Source: Phocoena phocoena
Lineage: Eukaryota > Chordata > Mammalia > Artiodactyla > Phocoenidae
NCBI RefSeq assembly: GCF_963924675.1
Contig: NC_089240.1
Span: 118,177,680-118,241,679, forward strand
DNA length: 64,000 nucleotides
Direction of reading: 5' to 3'
Made by a program: the position numbers and the translations under genes. The stretch's first letter is position 1; the number at the start of each line of letters is the position of its first letter. A model generated the notes under the pieces. It ran no database searches. It was given only the letters and a program-made list of their open reading frames with translations, and had not been told where the DNA came from. Positions 45,121 to 55,401 of the stretch are shown piece after piece.

Positions 45121-45149
45121 TTATCTTTTTTATTCTGGCTGAAATTATA

Positions 45150-45830
45150 AAGAACTGAAAATCCTAATTTGGAGCGAGGACGTGGAGCCCTTGAAGTCTC
45201 ATATATTGCTGGTATAAGTTTAAACTTTTTCAATCATTTTGAAAAACTGTTTGCCAGTATCTACCAGAACTTAACACACATCTACTCTATAACCCAGCAC
45301 TTTTAACTCCTAGCTATACACTCAAGAGAAATGAGTGTATATGTCCACCAAAAGATATGTTCAAGAATGTTCGTAGAAGCTTTATTTTTAATAGCAAAAA
45401 CTGAAAGCAACCTGCATATTCATCAAGAGAAGAATGGAGAAATAAATTATGGTATACTCATACAATGGAATTTTACAGAGGAATAAAAGCAAACTACAGA
45501 TACATTAATATGGATGCATCAGAAACATAATGTAGAATCAAGGAAGCCAGACCAAAAGAGTACATTGCTGTATGATTCCATTAATAGAAAGTTCAAGTAC
45601 TGATAAAACTAATGTATAGGTTTAAAAATCACATTAATGACCAGCTCTGGGTAGAGGTGGATGTTGACTCTGAAAGGGCCATGAAGGATTCTTTTGGGTG
45701 GTGGTAACATTCTATATCTTACCCTGGGTGTTGGTTACACAGGTATTACACATGTAAAAATTCATAAAGCTGTACCTTTTGGTGCTTTACCGTATGTGAT
45801 TTATATTTCCAACACAATAAAACATTAATC
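45150..45830 (+). mobile_element. Old L1M 3' end, sense
   Basis: 'gttcgtagaagctttatttt', 'tggtatactcatacaatgga', 'tgctgtatgattccattaat' and 'ggttacacaggtattacaca' are sense-strand L1M ORF2 end and 3' UTR, closing with 'cacaataaaacat'. Its orientation is opposite to the neighbouring fragments. Confidence 0.8.
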
Positions 45831-45839
45831 CTGCCTGGA

Positions 45840-47005
45840 ATTCAGTGAGACTTTTAAGCTTGTAAACTTTATTTTTCTTTACTAAGGGAAGTTTTTTTCC
45901 TACTATTTGTTTAATTATTGCCCCTCCTGCATGTTCTTTTTCTTCCTCCTAAGATTCCTTTTCTTCACAGATTAGGTATTCTGGATTCATTTGTTTTCTA
46001 AGTCCCTTTTATGTATTTTCGCATTTTTCTATTTTAGGAAGATTTCTTCTACTCTATCTTCCAGGCCTCTAATTTTTTTTTGTCTTGACAATTGATCAGC
46101 TTCTCCTTCAATTTGTCTAAATTCATCTTCCTCAATTTTACTGAATTTTAAAATTTACACACTTTTAGTTCCAAAAATCTTTTTAATATTTATAATTGGA
46201 TTTTCCTAACTGCACATGTTTTATTTTGTTCAAGTAATGATTTTTTTCTCTCCTCCAGAGCAGGTCTGTTTTACTGGGGCACTGCCTGTAGGCATTATTT
46301 TATTCTTTCACTTTCTTGCTCTTGGATTCCCTTAAGTCGCAAGGTGACGATATAATCTATCATCCAGACTTTAGTGCAAGGGGGGACTATTAATAATTAT
46401 TCCAGTATCAACAAGGACTGTGTCATGGTAACTAGAATATATAATCACCATATCTTTAGGTGCCAACTTATGGCTCGTATCTCTGAATTAGATGCTGGAG
46501 AATGATGAGTAGCAACAATCCTGATAGTGAGGAGAAACTCAGAAATCTTTGTCCCTGGGGATAATCAGTGTACTGGATGGCAAGTTGCCAAGCTCCAGTC
46601 TTCCAGGTTGTAAGGACCAGAATAGAATCTCAAGAGGTATTGTAATAAAGAATGTCAGTGTCGACAGAAAATCCAATTAGATAAAGGCTGGAAAATATTT
46701 ATTGAATTCATAGTTAAAAGATATTGGTCTCCTTATAGAGAGCAGTTTCAGTAGTATAGTAGGGGGCAAAGCCATATTGTAGTGGGTTTTAGAATAAAAG
46801 AGATGTTAAAAACTTTGATGGCAAGGGTAGACTAGCTATTTTTCTCTTGAAGGAGGAAGGAAGGGATGGTATTAAGGGCACATGTGAGGGTTTGGTCTTG
46901 AATGGGAGGAAGGACACTCTACTCCCTGAAAATGGAGATAGAGAGGTAAGGATATATGTGGCTATAGATAGGGTCTATCAGGCCTCTCATGAGTTAAAGT
47001 AGGCT
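45840..47005. other. Probable old repeat mosaic, no gene
   Basis: 45840-46310 has the pyrimidine-rich texture of an antisense L1 ORF1 or 5' region, but the assignment is weak. 46480-46980 ('gagcagtttcagtagtatag', 'ttgatggcaagggtagacta') resembles a later part of the ancient repeat seen at the right edge of the window. No coding feature is seen. Confidence 0.4.
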
Positions 47006-47007
47006 TA

Positions 47008-47185
47008 CATTTGTAATATATATTCTGTAATAACCTAAATGGGAAAAGAATTTGAAAAAGAATAGATACTTGTACATATATAACTTAATCACTTTGCTGT
47101 ATACCTGAAACTAACATTGTTAATCAACTATACTCCAATATAAAATTAAAATTTTAAATAAATTTAAAAATAAATAAATAAATTG
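47008..47185 (+). mobile_element. L1 3' end fragment, sense
   Basis: 'atatatattctgtaataacc', 'aatcactttgctgtatacct' and 'gttaatcaactatactccaa' followed by an A-rich tail of 'aaataaata' units form a 5'-truncated L1 3' UTR. Confidence 0.88.
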
Positions 47186-47244
47186 GAAAAATATATAGAA
47201 TTAATTTATCAACTTTAGAATTCAGAGAGCATTAGAGGATAGAC

Positions 47245-47385
47245 ACTGAAAAGTTCTGTAGCCACCCCGTTCTCATCCCCATAGGCAATGATGCTATTTA
47301 CTTTTGTAAGAGATCTATGGAAAAATAAGCAAAAAGTAAATAGCATCATTGCTTATAGGGAAGGGTGGCTACAGAACTTTTCAGT
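47245..47385. repeat. Foldback palindrome with two perfect arm segments
   Basis: The outer arms 'actgaaaagttctgtagcca' plus CCC (47245-47267) match 47363-47385 in reverse complement over 23 bp with no mismatch. The inner arms 47285-47305 and 47332-47352 (GCAATGATGCTATTTACTTT plus T) match over 21 bp with no mismatch. Between them lie 17 bp on the left and 10 bp on the right, part of which also pairs. The loop is 26 nt (47306-47331). Confidence 0.93.
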
Positions 47386-47389
47386 TTTT

Positions 47390-48135
47390 AATGATCCCCA
47401 TAATAGTCTCTTATATGGACGTGTCAAATTTATTACATTATTCACTTATCATTGGACATTTATACTGATAAGGAATTTTCATTGTTATAATATTTAAAAA
47501 AATATCCTTTAACAGAAACCTTTTTTTACACCTCTGATTATTTTCATAGACTATATTCCTATGAGTGTATTTACTGGGTTATAAGCTTTTAGTATTTTAG
47601 AATTTTAGGTTTTTGGTATATACTGACAAATTGCTTTCTAGAAAGGTTGTAACAGTTTACGTTCCTATCAGCAGTGTATGAGTGTGTCTGTCTCATTGCC
47701 TTCCTGCCGACAATGATATTATCTTTTTTTCTTTTTCAGTTTGATAGGCCGAAACTTGTATCTCAATTTTGTTTTAACATATGTTTGTTAGGTGATTACT
47801 ATACTTGAATATCTTTTAATGTGACAGTGCCTTTTAAATTTATTTTAATTTCTGCATGCCTTTTATTTATTTTTCAATTTGTTGATTTGTAATAGCTCTT
47901 TATATTGAAACGTCATCAATGCATATATTATTTCCCTCTATGTTATTGCTTTTTGATTATATGTTAGTTTATTTATTTGTAAGAGACTTACATTTTCTAA
48001 TGTTAAATACATCAGTCTTTGCCTTTATGTTGTCTTCTATTGAAAATATTTTAGTGTTTGCGTATCATGGGGTCATTATTAAAGTTAAATATTAAATAGA
48101 TATTTTCCTTTTTTTATGGTTTCATCGTGTTTTTG
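47390..48135 (-). mobile_element. Old L1-like fragment, antisense
   Basis: 'ttatcattggacatttatac', 'tatcagcagtgtatgagtgt' and 'gtaatagctctttatattga' follow the order of an antisense, strongly diverged L1 ORF2 C-terminus. Confidence 0.6.
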
Positions 48136-48945
48136 TTTTCTCTATAGTTAATCTAAAACTCTTTTTTGCATAAAGTGTTATGTTAAATTCTATCTAATTT
48201 TTTTTACAAGGTAACCATAATTGTTCTTTGGCTAGTCAATGGCCAAACCAACTATAGGCTCAAGGTCACAGTAAAAACTACATTTAAAGAATGTAATTAG
48301 TGCAAGAAAAAACTCAGTATGTGGTAGTAAGGTGAATTTTTGGAGTCCTGATATCTCCAGGCTGAAAAATTTAAACAGCAGTGGACATGAGGCTTTCCTC
48401 ATTTGACCTGGTGAATGAATCACTTCTTGCAGGATGAATTCACTGGCCATTTCTGTAAAGTGACTAGGAAGGAAACAGAGAGCTAGAGTTGCAGCAGTTA
48501 GTGCAGGTTGTGCCCTGCACAAGGATGCCCAGAAGAGGGAGCAAGTGGGGGCTGAAATCCAGTCCAGGCTTCACTTGCACTGGTTGGAGTTGTATTTCTT
48601 GGAGGAAGGGTATCTTCTATTTCACACAAAGGTACCTTGTAGGCTAGCGGTGCCCTGTGGTGGTGGTGGTGGTGGTGGGTGGGATGGGGGGAGGTTCACC
48701 CATTTGTATCCTTGAGCTTCTGCATATTCTTTGCATTGTTTCTGTTTGCTGGTTCAGTACTAAATCAAAGTGAAACCAAACTCAAATTAGAATAATTATA
48801 TTTGCCAATTTTGAAGCTGAAACAGCCTTTGTAGTCTTTCTTAGCTAATTTCCAATACAGTTTTTTAACTTATCATTTCTCCCTTAGTTTGTAATGTAAG
48901 CTTCAATTACCCCTCTTCTCCCCAGAAATTTCTTTATCTTGTTTT
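48136..48945. other. Single-copy DNA with a TGG repeat
   Basis: No gene is seen. The 96-codon minus-strand frame at 48232-48522 has no recognisable motif. A (TGG)n tract lies at 48658-48678. Confidence 0.5.
48658..48678 (+). repeat. (TGG)n microsatellite
   Basis: Seven consecutive TGG units, followed by a G-rich stretch that might form a quadruplex. Confidence 0.9.
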
Positions 48946-49106
48946 CATTTTCTGATAATACATAATCATTTAGAAAAAAATTTAAAATACAGAGAATTGT
49001 ATTCTACCTGCCAGAAATAGCCATTGCTAACAATTTGGTATATATACTTCAGATGTTCCCATGTATCTATAAATAGATATTTCTTTTAAGATACATTTAT
49101 ACAGCC

Positions 49107-49163
49107 CATCTGTCCATCTATCTATCTATCTATCTATCCTACCTACCTATGTATCTATCTATT
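49107..49163 (+). repeat. (ATCT)n tetranucleotide microsatellite
   Basis: Repeated CTAT/ATCT units with a short 'cctacctacctatg' interruption near 49139-49151. Confidence 0.92.
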
Positions 49164-49593
49164 CTGATGGGCATTTATGTGTTCAGATTTTTACTATTTT
49201 TTTTTTACTATTTTTACTATCATAAACTATTTCTTCAATGGTTATCCTTATATACTTGCAGTTTTCACACACTGGGGCTATTATTTTCTTAGGCCAAGTT
49301 GTCAGACATGAAATTGCTGGATCAAAGGGTATGCTCTTTTTTTTTTCTTTTAATATATTACTTTCCAGCATGGTATTCACCAGCTTACACTTCCACCAGT
49401 AGTATAAGAGGATGTTTTCTTCCTTATTCTCTTGCCACTACTGGACAACATTGTGCTTTTTAATCTTTGTCAGACTGATAGGCAAAAATGGATATTTGGT
49501 GTAAACTAGTTGCTCAGTAAATATTTGCTGAATGACAGTATTGTTGTGGGTTTTTTTTTTTTATTAATTATTGGTGAGTTTGACCATCTATTC

Positions 49594-49805
49594 CAGGCCT
49601 CAGCAAACTTTTTCCTTAGCGGATCAGATAGTAAATACTTTAGACTTCAGGCCACATGGTCTCTGTTGCACCTACTCAATTCTGCCTCATTGTGGCAGGA
49701 GAGCATCCACAGACAATATGTAAGTGAACGGCTGTGACTGTGTTTCAGTGTTTACAGAAACAGGCAGCAGCCAGATTTGGCTCACAGGCAATCGTTTGCT
49801 GAGCT
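49594..49805 (-). mobile_element. hAT-Charlie-like MITE inside L1
   Basis: The left end is 'caggcctcagcaaactttt' and the right end is 'cacaggcaatcgtttgctga', with the intervening motifs 'agtaaatactttagacttca', 'ggccacatggtctctgttgc' and 'acagacaatatgtaagtgaa'. This is the layout of a common mammalian non-autonomous hAT element. Orientation relative to consensus is uncertain. Confidence 0.75.
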
Positions 49806-51465
49806 CATCTATTCAGCTGTTTGATGGGTATTTAGAATACTTTTGTGAATTGCTAGTTTGTATCCTTTACAACATTTTTTATTGGGGGCGTTTGTTTTTT
49901 TCTTGTTGATTTATAGGAACTCTTTATTCTATGTGGTCACAAAGTCACAGTATTAGCCCTTTATCTTATTTTGCAGATATTTTCCCCAGTTTTTCATTTG
50001 TTTACTAACTTTGCTTATACTGTGGTCTCTTCTTCTCTATAGATATTTTTATTTTTTATGGAATTAAATCTGTCGGTCTTTTGCTTATGGTTTCTGAGTT
50101 TCATGTCATACTTAGAAAGGTCTTCCTTACTCCAAGATTATAGAAATATTCTCCTATATTTTCTTCCTTGCTTTTATTTTAATTTTAAAAAGTATTTGAA
50201 TGTATTTTTAGTTTTATTTGGTGACAGGGATGTAATTTTATTTTTAAGTGTATAATCCATCATTCATCCATTGATTTGAAATACCATTCTTATTATAAAT
50301 TCCCATATATGCATGGGTCTGTTTCTGCACTCTGACTTTCTATATTATGCCCCATGAATTATTTTGTGTTATTTTACATGGCATCTGTTTCATTACATTT
50401 TCTAATGTATTATTGCTTGCATAGGAAGTCTATTGAGTTTATATATATATTACTGCATTTTTTGTTGTTTCTAATAGTTTTTCTCTTGAATTTTCCAGGC
50501 TGTCATACCGTTATCTGCAGATAGTGATAATTTTGCCTCTTCCTTTTCAAAAGAAATACCTCTTATCTTGTTGCAGTGGCTAGAATTTATATGATAATGT
50601 CATATAATAGTGGTGATAATGGATATCCTTATTGTGTTCCTCATTTTAATGAGAAGGGCTCTTGTGTTTCATTGCTAGGTATGTTTGATGGTAATTTTTG
50701 ATAAATATTCTATCATGTTTAGGAAGATTTCTTCTATCCCTAGTTCATTATATTTTTTTTCAAAATAGGGATGGATGTTGAATTACCAAATGCTATTTTA
50801 CCATCTGTTGAGATAATCATATAATTTTTCTCCTTTAACCAGCTTATGTAATAAATTATGTCAGTAGATTTCCTAATATTGGGCCATCCATTTTTTCTTG
50901 GGAGGTATCACCTTGATCAAAATGTACTCCTCTTCTAGTTGTGTTCTAATATATTGTTGAATTATTTTTGCTAATGTTTTACTTAGGATTTTTATATTGC
51001 ATTCTTGGAGAGGTTTAATCTGACAGTAATTTTCTTTCTTTGTGCTGTCTTTGTCAGGTTTGATATTGGACATTTGCAAACCTTGTGAAATGAATTGGGA
51101 AAGTTTTCATGGTCCCAATGATACAGAAAATTATATAATTAAATATGACATAGTTAAAATGTGAAAATGATATAGAAAATATCTGTTCCTTGAGAGAATG
51201 ATAAAAATTATGTGTAAACCATTGTGGATCTAGTGCCCTTTGGGGGAATAGATCTTTGTCAACCATCCAGTTTCATATTTAGTGCTTATTCATTGTAGGT
51301 GTTTTGGTCTTCTTTTGGTAGTAATTATATTTTCCTAGAAAATTATCCATTTTTTTGGGGAAAATTATCCATTTTATCTAGGTGTTCGAGTTTGTTGGCA
51401 TAAACTTTTACATACTATTCTCTTATTTTAAACTCATCTCTTATGGCTAAATTTTCCTGTTTATT

Positions 51466-51600
51466 CTTTCACTTGTATTTATTGAGCACCTACTATGTGC
51501 TGTGTATTGTGCTATGTTTTCTGTCTTTCATGTCATTCAGTGGCAAACAAGACACCTGAGATGTTTGCCCCCATGGAGTCTACATTTCAATGTTGTATAT
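51466..51600 (+). mobile_element. Ancient mammalian interspersed repeat fragment
   Basis: 'tatttattgagcacctacta', 'tgtgctgtgtattgtgctat' and 'atggagtctacatttcaatg' match the family found at 17950 and 63495. Confidence 0.75.
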
Positions 51601-52250
51601 TTGTGGTTTCTTTCTTGGATAAGCTTGCTAAGTGTCTGTTTCATAGGAAAAATTTTATTTATCAAGTTTACTGTTGTTATTCCTAATTCATTAAGTTCTT
51701 ATTTTATTTCAGTGTTGTTTTATGGAAATTTTTAAGTATATACAAACAGAGAGAGAACAGTATAATGGACTCTCATGTACTCATCAGCTATCTTCAACAT
51801 TTATCAACTCAAGTCCAATCTTGTTTCATTTATATGCCTAAATCACTGCATTTTTAAAGCAAACCTCAAACATCATTTCATCCACAGATACTTCAGTAAT
51901 AATTATCTAATAGGTAAGTTCTCCTTTTGAAAATATAACGATACCGTTATTACTCCTAAAAATTGACAATAACTTCTTAATATTATCTGATAGTAAATCA
52001 GCATTCAAATTTCCACAGTTGTCTCATAAATAAATGTCTTTTAACAGATGAATCAGGACGAGGTCTACAAACTGCATTTGGTCGACACATTTCTTTCCCT
52101 TTCCTACTTTTTATTATGAAAAATGTAAACATAATAGAAAAGTGGAAAGAATAGTACAAGAAAAACAATAAAACCAGATTCAAATGTTAATATTTTGCCA
52201 TGTTTGCTTTATCTTGCTCTCTCTCTATGCACATATATATTTATTCCTGT

Positions 52251-52258
<8 letters not shown>

Positions 52259-52285
<27 letters not shown>

Positions 52286-52476
52286 GGTACGCGGGCCTCT
52301 CACTGTTGTGGCCCCTCCCGCTGCGGAGCACAGGCTCCAGACGCGCAGGCCCAACGGCCATGGCTCACGGGCCCAGCCGCTCCGCGGCATGTGGGGTCCT
52401 CCCGGACCGGGGCACGAACACGTGTCCCCTGCATCGGTAGGCGGGCTCTCAACCACTGCGCCACCAGGGAAGCCCC
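52259..52476 (-). mobile_element. CHR-type SINE, short form
   Basis: A long T-tail, 'gcggtacgcgggcctctcac' and the terminal 'accagggaagcccc'. The exact target duplication 'tcctgtgccatttt' is at 52245-52258 and 52477-52490. The copy carries 'cccctcccgctgcggagcac', a slight variant. Confidence 0.97.
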
Positions 52477-53068
52477 TCCTGTGCCATTTTAAAGGAAGTT
52501 GTAGACATCCTAATACTTCAGCATATTCCAGTAATAAAAATAATCTCCTAATACCCACAATGCCATTATAATTACTAACACTAATTCATTAATATCGTCT
52601 AATATCCAGTTCATATTCAAATTTCCCCCACTTATCTCAACATTAGAAAAAAATTAACTGGGTCAATGTTAAAAGACATAGAAGCCAACTTGAAAGGGTT
52701 CCTACTGGCTAAATCAGGGACAATTTGATCATCAAAATAATGAATAAATTAAAAGTATGATGAAGAATGGGATATTTACATAATTTCAAAGCACCTTCCC
52801 CACTAAATACTAATTAATTCCAAGGGGGAAAAATAACTTTAGAAGGGAGAAGCTTGGCTGATACTACACTCAAAATTTAAAAAAAAATTAGGTGTTTTTT
52901 TTTTCCCCGAATCAATATCCAGTTAAGTTCACACATTGCAAATAAAATGTCCCTTTAGTCTTTTAAAATCTATACTAGTTCTCTTACCCCTCTTTTTTTT
53001 TTTGCAGTTTATTTGCTGAAAAAACATTTGTGCTGTAGCATTTCCCACATTCTAAATTTGTTAGCCTT

Positions 53069-53342
53069 CATAGAAAACAAACTTATGGTTATCAAAGGGG
53101 AAAGGGGGGGAGGGATACATTAGGAATATAGGATTAACAGATACAAACTACTATACATAGATTAAATAAGCAACAAGAATTTACTGGATAGCAGAGGGAA
53201 TTATATTCAGTATCTTATAATAACCTGTAATGGAAAATAATCTGAAAAAGATTATATCTATAACTGAATAACTTTGCTGTTTACCTGAAACTAACACAAT
53301 GTTGTAAATCAACTATACTTCAATTTAAAAAAATTAAAAAAT
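53069..53342 (+). mobile_element. L1 3' end insertion with target duplication
   Basis: It reads 'aaacttatggttatcaaagg', 'ctactatacatagattaaat' and 'cctgaaactaacacaatgtt', ending in an A-rich tail. The target 'aaatttgttagcctt' (53054-53068) is repeated as 'aaatttgtcagcctt' (53343-53357), so both boundaries are exact. Confidence 0.93.
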
Positions 53343-53539
53343 AAATTTGTCAGCCTTGACTATTAACACAAGCACTTTTGGCTTTAATTTAAGCTGTATT
53401 TCTTGCACAAAGTAGTCCTAAAAAATCAATTAAATTTAATATGGCATTGTTTTTAAAACATATTTTATAGTGGTAAAAATGTAAACATATCCTAAAGTGG
53501 ATGGAATAACACCTGTTTTTTTTTAAATTTAGTTTTTAA

Positions 53540-53690
53540 AAACTTTATTATTTAAAAAATTGGGGTATAATTGACATAGAACATTATATTAGTTTCAGGG
53601 TACAACATAGTGATTCAATACTTGTATATATCTCAAAATGATCACCACGATAAGTCTAATTAACATCCATCACCTTGGAATAACACTGAT
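53540..53690 (-). mobile_element. L1 3' end fragment, antisense
   Basis: 'attggggtataattgacata', 'gaacattatattagtttcag' and 'gatcaccacgataagtctaa' are an antisense L1 3' UTR. It is 5'-truncated and non-coding. Confidence 0.88.
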
Positions 53691-54778
53691 TTAATGTGCT
53701 TGTTTTAAAAATCATATGGTTATTAATCACTTATAGATCTGTTGCTTTCTAAGGAACTAGTCTCTAAAACCAGTTTGATTTTCAAGTCAGTTTATGATTA
53801 GATATGCTCAAATCCCTAATATTTGGACCAAGGGAATACTACATTTACCAACAATAAATTAAGAAATGAATTCTGCAGGGAAGTGAACCATTGTTCTTCT
53901 GTAGGTCAGTGTTTAGGTGCAACAATCATATATTAGGTCATTCTTGGCAAATTAATAAGTCTTAGGGGTCAGGTTAACCTGGGGCATCATGTTAATATTG
54001 ATAACAGTACACTAATTTCTTCTCTGCCCTTTTAACGTGGACCAGGGAGACTTGATAGACAATAGGTGAGGAACAAGCAAAAACACATTTGAATGATGAA
54101 TATTAAAATATATCTTGTCTTCTTTTTGCTTAAGATCTTTTGAATGACTGCCAGTTATTTCAAGTTTTAAGTCTGAACTATTTCTCTAATCTAATTCCAG
54201 TTTAGATTTCTTTTAAGGTGAAAGTCACTACTCTGACTGCATTGTCCTAAGTTTCCGTTTCTTTTAAGGTGCATGTCACACAGCTTGTCACAAGTTTCTC
54301 CAAGAGTATTGTGATTGAAAGTCAACTTTGAAAACCTATAGAGAACTCTTCTTGTTATCACAGGTCTTGATCTCCTTAGAACAAACAAATTCAGGAATGG
54401 AGCTAATACAATTTTCAGCTTCCTGTGGAAGAAAAGAGAAAATGTAAAATTACACTGAAATTAGGTATGGAAATGAATACTTACTTAGAATGAGACTTCC
54501 TCTTTCTGAGTTCTTTTTAGGCAATTTACTGGATAGATTACATACCAATGCTTTCTGATTGCTCCTTATTACTCCCCAGAGCAACTGAGAGCTCCCGGCA
54601 ACTCCCCAAACTCACAGGAGCCCTACAGCTCTAGCTGCCTGTGGAGCTTGCCAATAAATCTTCCTCTGTCCAAATTGCTTAGCTTCCAAGCACAGTGTCC
54701 TTGCAGTATGACTAATTTGACCTGTACCTTTGTCGTTTAGATGAGAGGTTTTATGGGGATCTTTGTTTTTACAATGGT
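53691..54778. other. Single-copy DNA, no gene recognised
   Basis: No coding, RNA or repeat feature is supported. Two short similar segments, 'tttcttttaaggtgaaagtc' near 54207 and 'tttcttttaaggtgcatgtc' near 54259, suggest a small local duplication of about 50 bp. Confidence 0.5.
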
Positions 54779-55401
54779 CAGGGCTGGTTCATGGGTGTAG
54801 GACAGAGCAGTCTCTCGAGAGGGCCCTGTGCTTGGGTTGAGTGTTCTGTGGGCACCATCTTGAAATTCTTAATTTTATCTTTGGATATATGTTTTGCAAG
54901 CGAAGTCCAAAGAGGACAGTGGAGCTTGTGCCAGGGCTTTGGGGCTTCCACAGATGCCCCTTCCTGTTTCCCACCACATCCCAGCCACAGGTTCTTGCTC
55001 TGCTCCCTGCCTCCTGGTCCCTCCAAGCTTCCTCCTTGCCACTGCCCGGTGACCACTGCTGCCCTCCGGCTGGGGCAGCCATCGAATTGTGGCAGGTGGG
55101 GGCCCGGGCCTTGGTGCAGGGAGGCTCAGAGTCGGGTGCACGCGCCCCAGGGCATCTGGGGGCGGGGGCAGGGCAGAAAGCGTTCTGCCCTGGGCTAGCA
55201 GAGCTGTTGTGCCTTCAGCAGGCTGCCTGGGGGGTCCTCTCACCCACCCTGAGCCAGGTACCTATTGTGTCTGGCACAGAGGTTGCAACCCATAGAGGTT
55301 GTCCATCTGTTTTGGGTTGGCGCTGCCGGCATGTGGGAAGGGGAGATCGACTACTGCTTTTTCATTTTGCGCGTGCCCTGCAAATCGTATAGCCAGCCCT
55401 G
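54779..55401 (+). mobile_element. GC-rich non-autonomous hAT element with both terminal inverted repeats
   Basis: The left end 'cagggctggttcatggg' and the right end 'atagccagccctg' are inverted copies starting with the hAT-type CAGGG. Flanking octamers 'acaatggt' and 'acagcagt' match at 5 of 8 positions, consistent with a decayed 8-bp target duplication. The segment 54838-54930 matches the hAT relic at 31590-31690. The interior is GC-rich and has no transposase, so this looks like an internal-deletion derivative. Overlapping open frames of up to 183 codons on both strands are composition artefacts. Confidence 0.7.

Larger units (their letters stand above)
48946..51465 (-). mobile_element. Old L1M element, antisense, with a hAT insertion
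   Basis: Antisense text includes 'gaaattgctggatcaaaggg', 'cttacacttccaccagtagt', 'tttgttgatttataggaac'-like pieces and, further right, 'accatctgttgagataatca' (the RT palm region in reverse). A hAT relic lies at 49594-49805 and an ATCT microsatellite at 49107-49163. No frame is intact. Confidence 0.72.
51720..53460 (+). mobile_element. Ancient repeat, two partly duplicated copies, interrupted twice
   Basis: A first piece (51720-52050) and a second (52110-52258 with 52491-52660) both end in the pattern '...ccagttcatattcaaatttcc' or a near variant. 52900-53068 and 53343 onward continue as in 25820-26560. A SINE interrupts at 52259 and an L1 3' end at 53069. The family name is not assigned. Confidence 0.6.

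Noticed and set aside
49107..49163. Possible CRISPR-like or satellite array
   Set aside because: It is a simple ATCT microsatellite in a vertebrate genome. There are no repeat-spacer units.
54841..55392. 183-codon plus-strand frame and overlapping frames on both strands
   Set aside because: They lie inside a GC-rich hAT-like element, where low stop-codon density opens several frames at once. No domain is visible.
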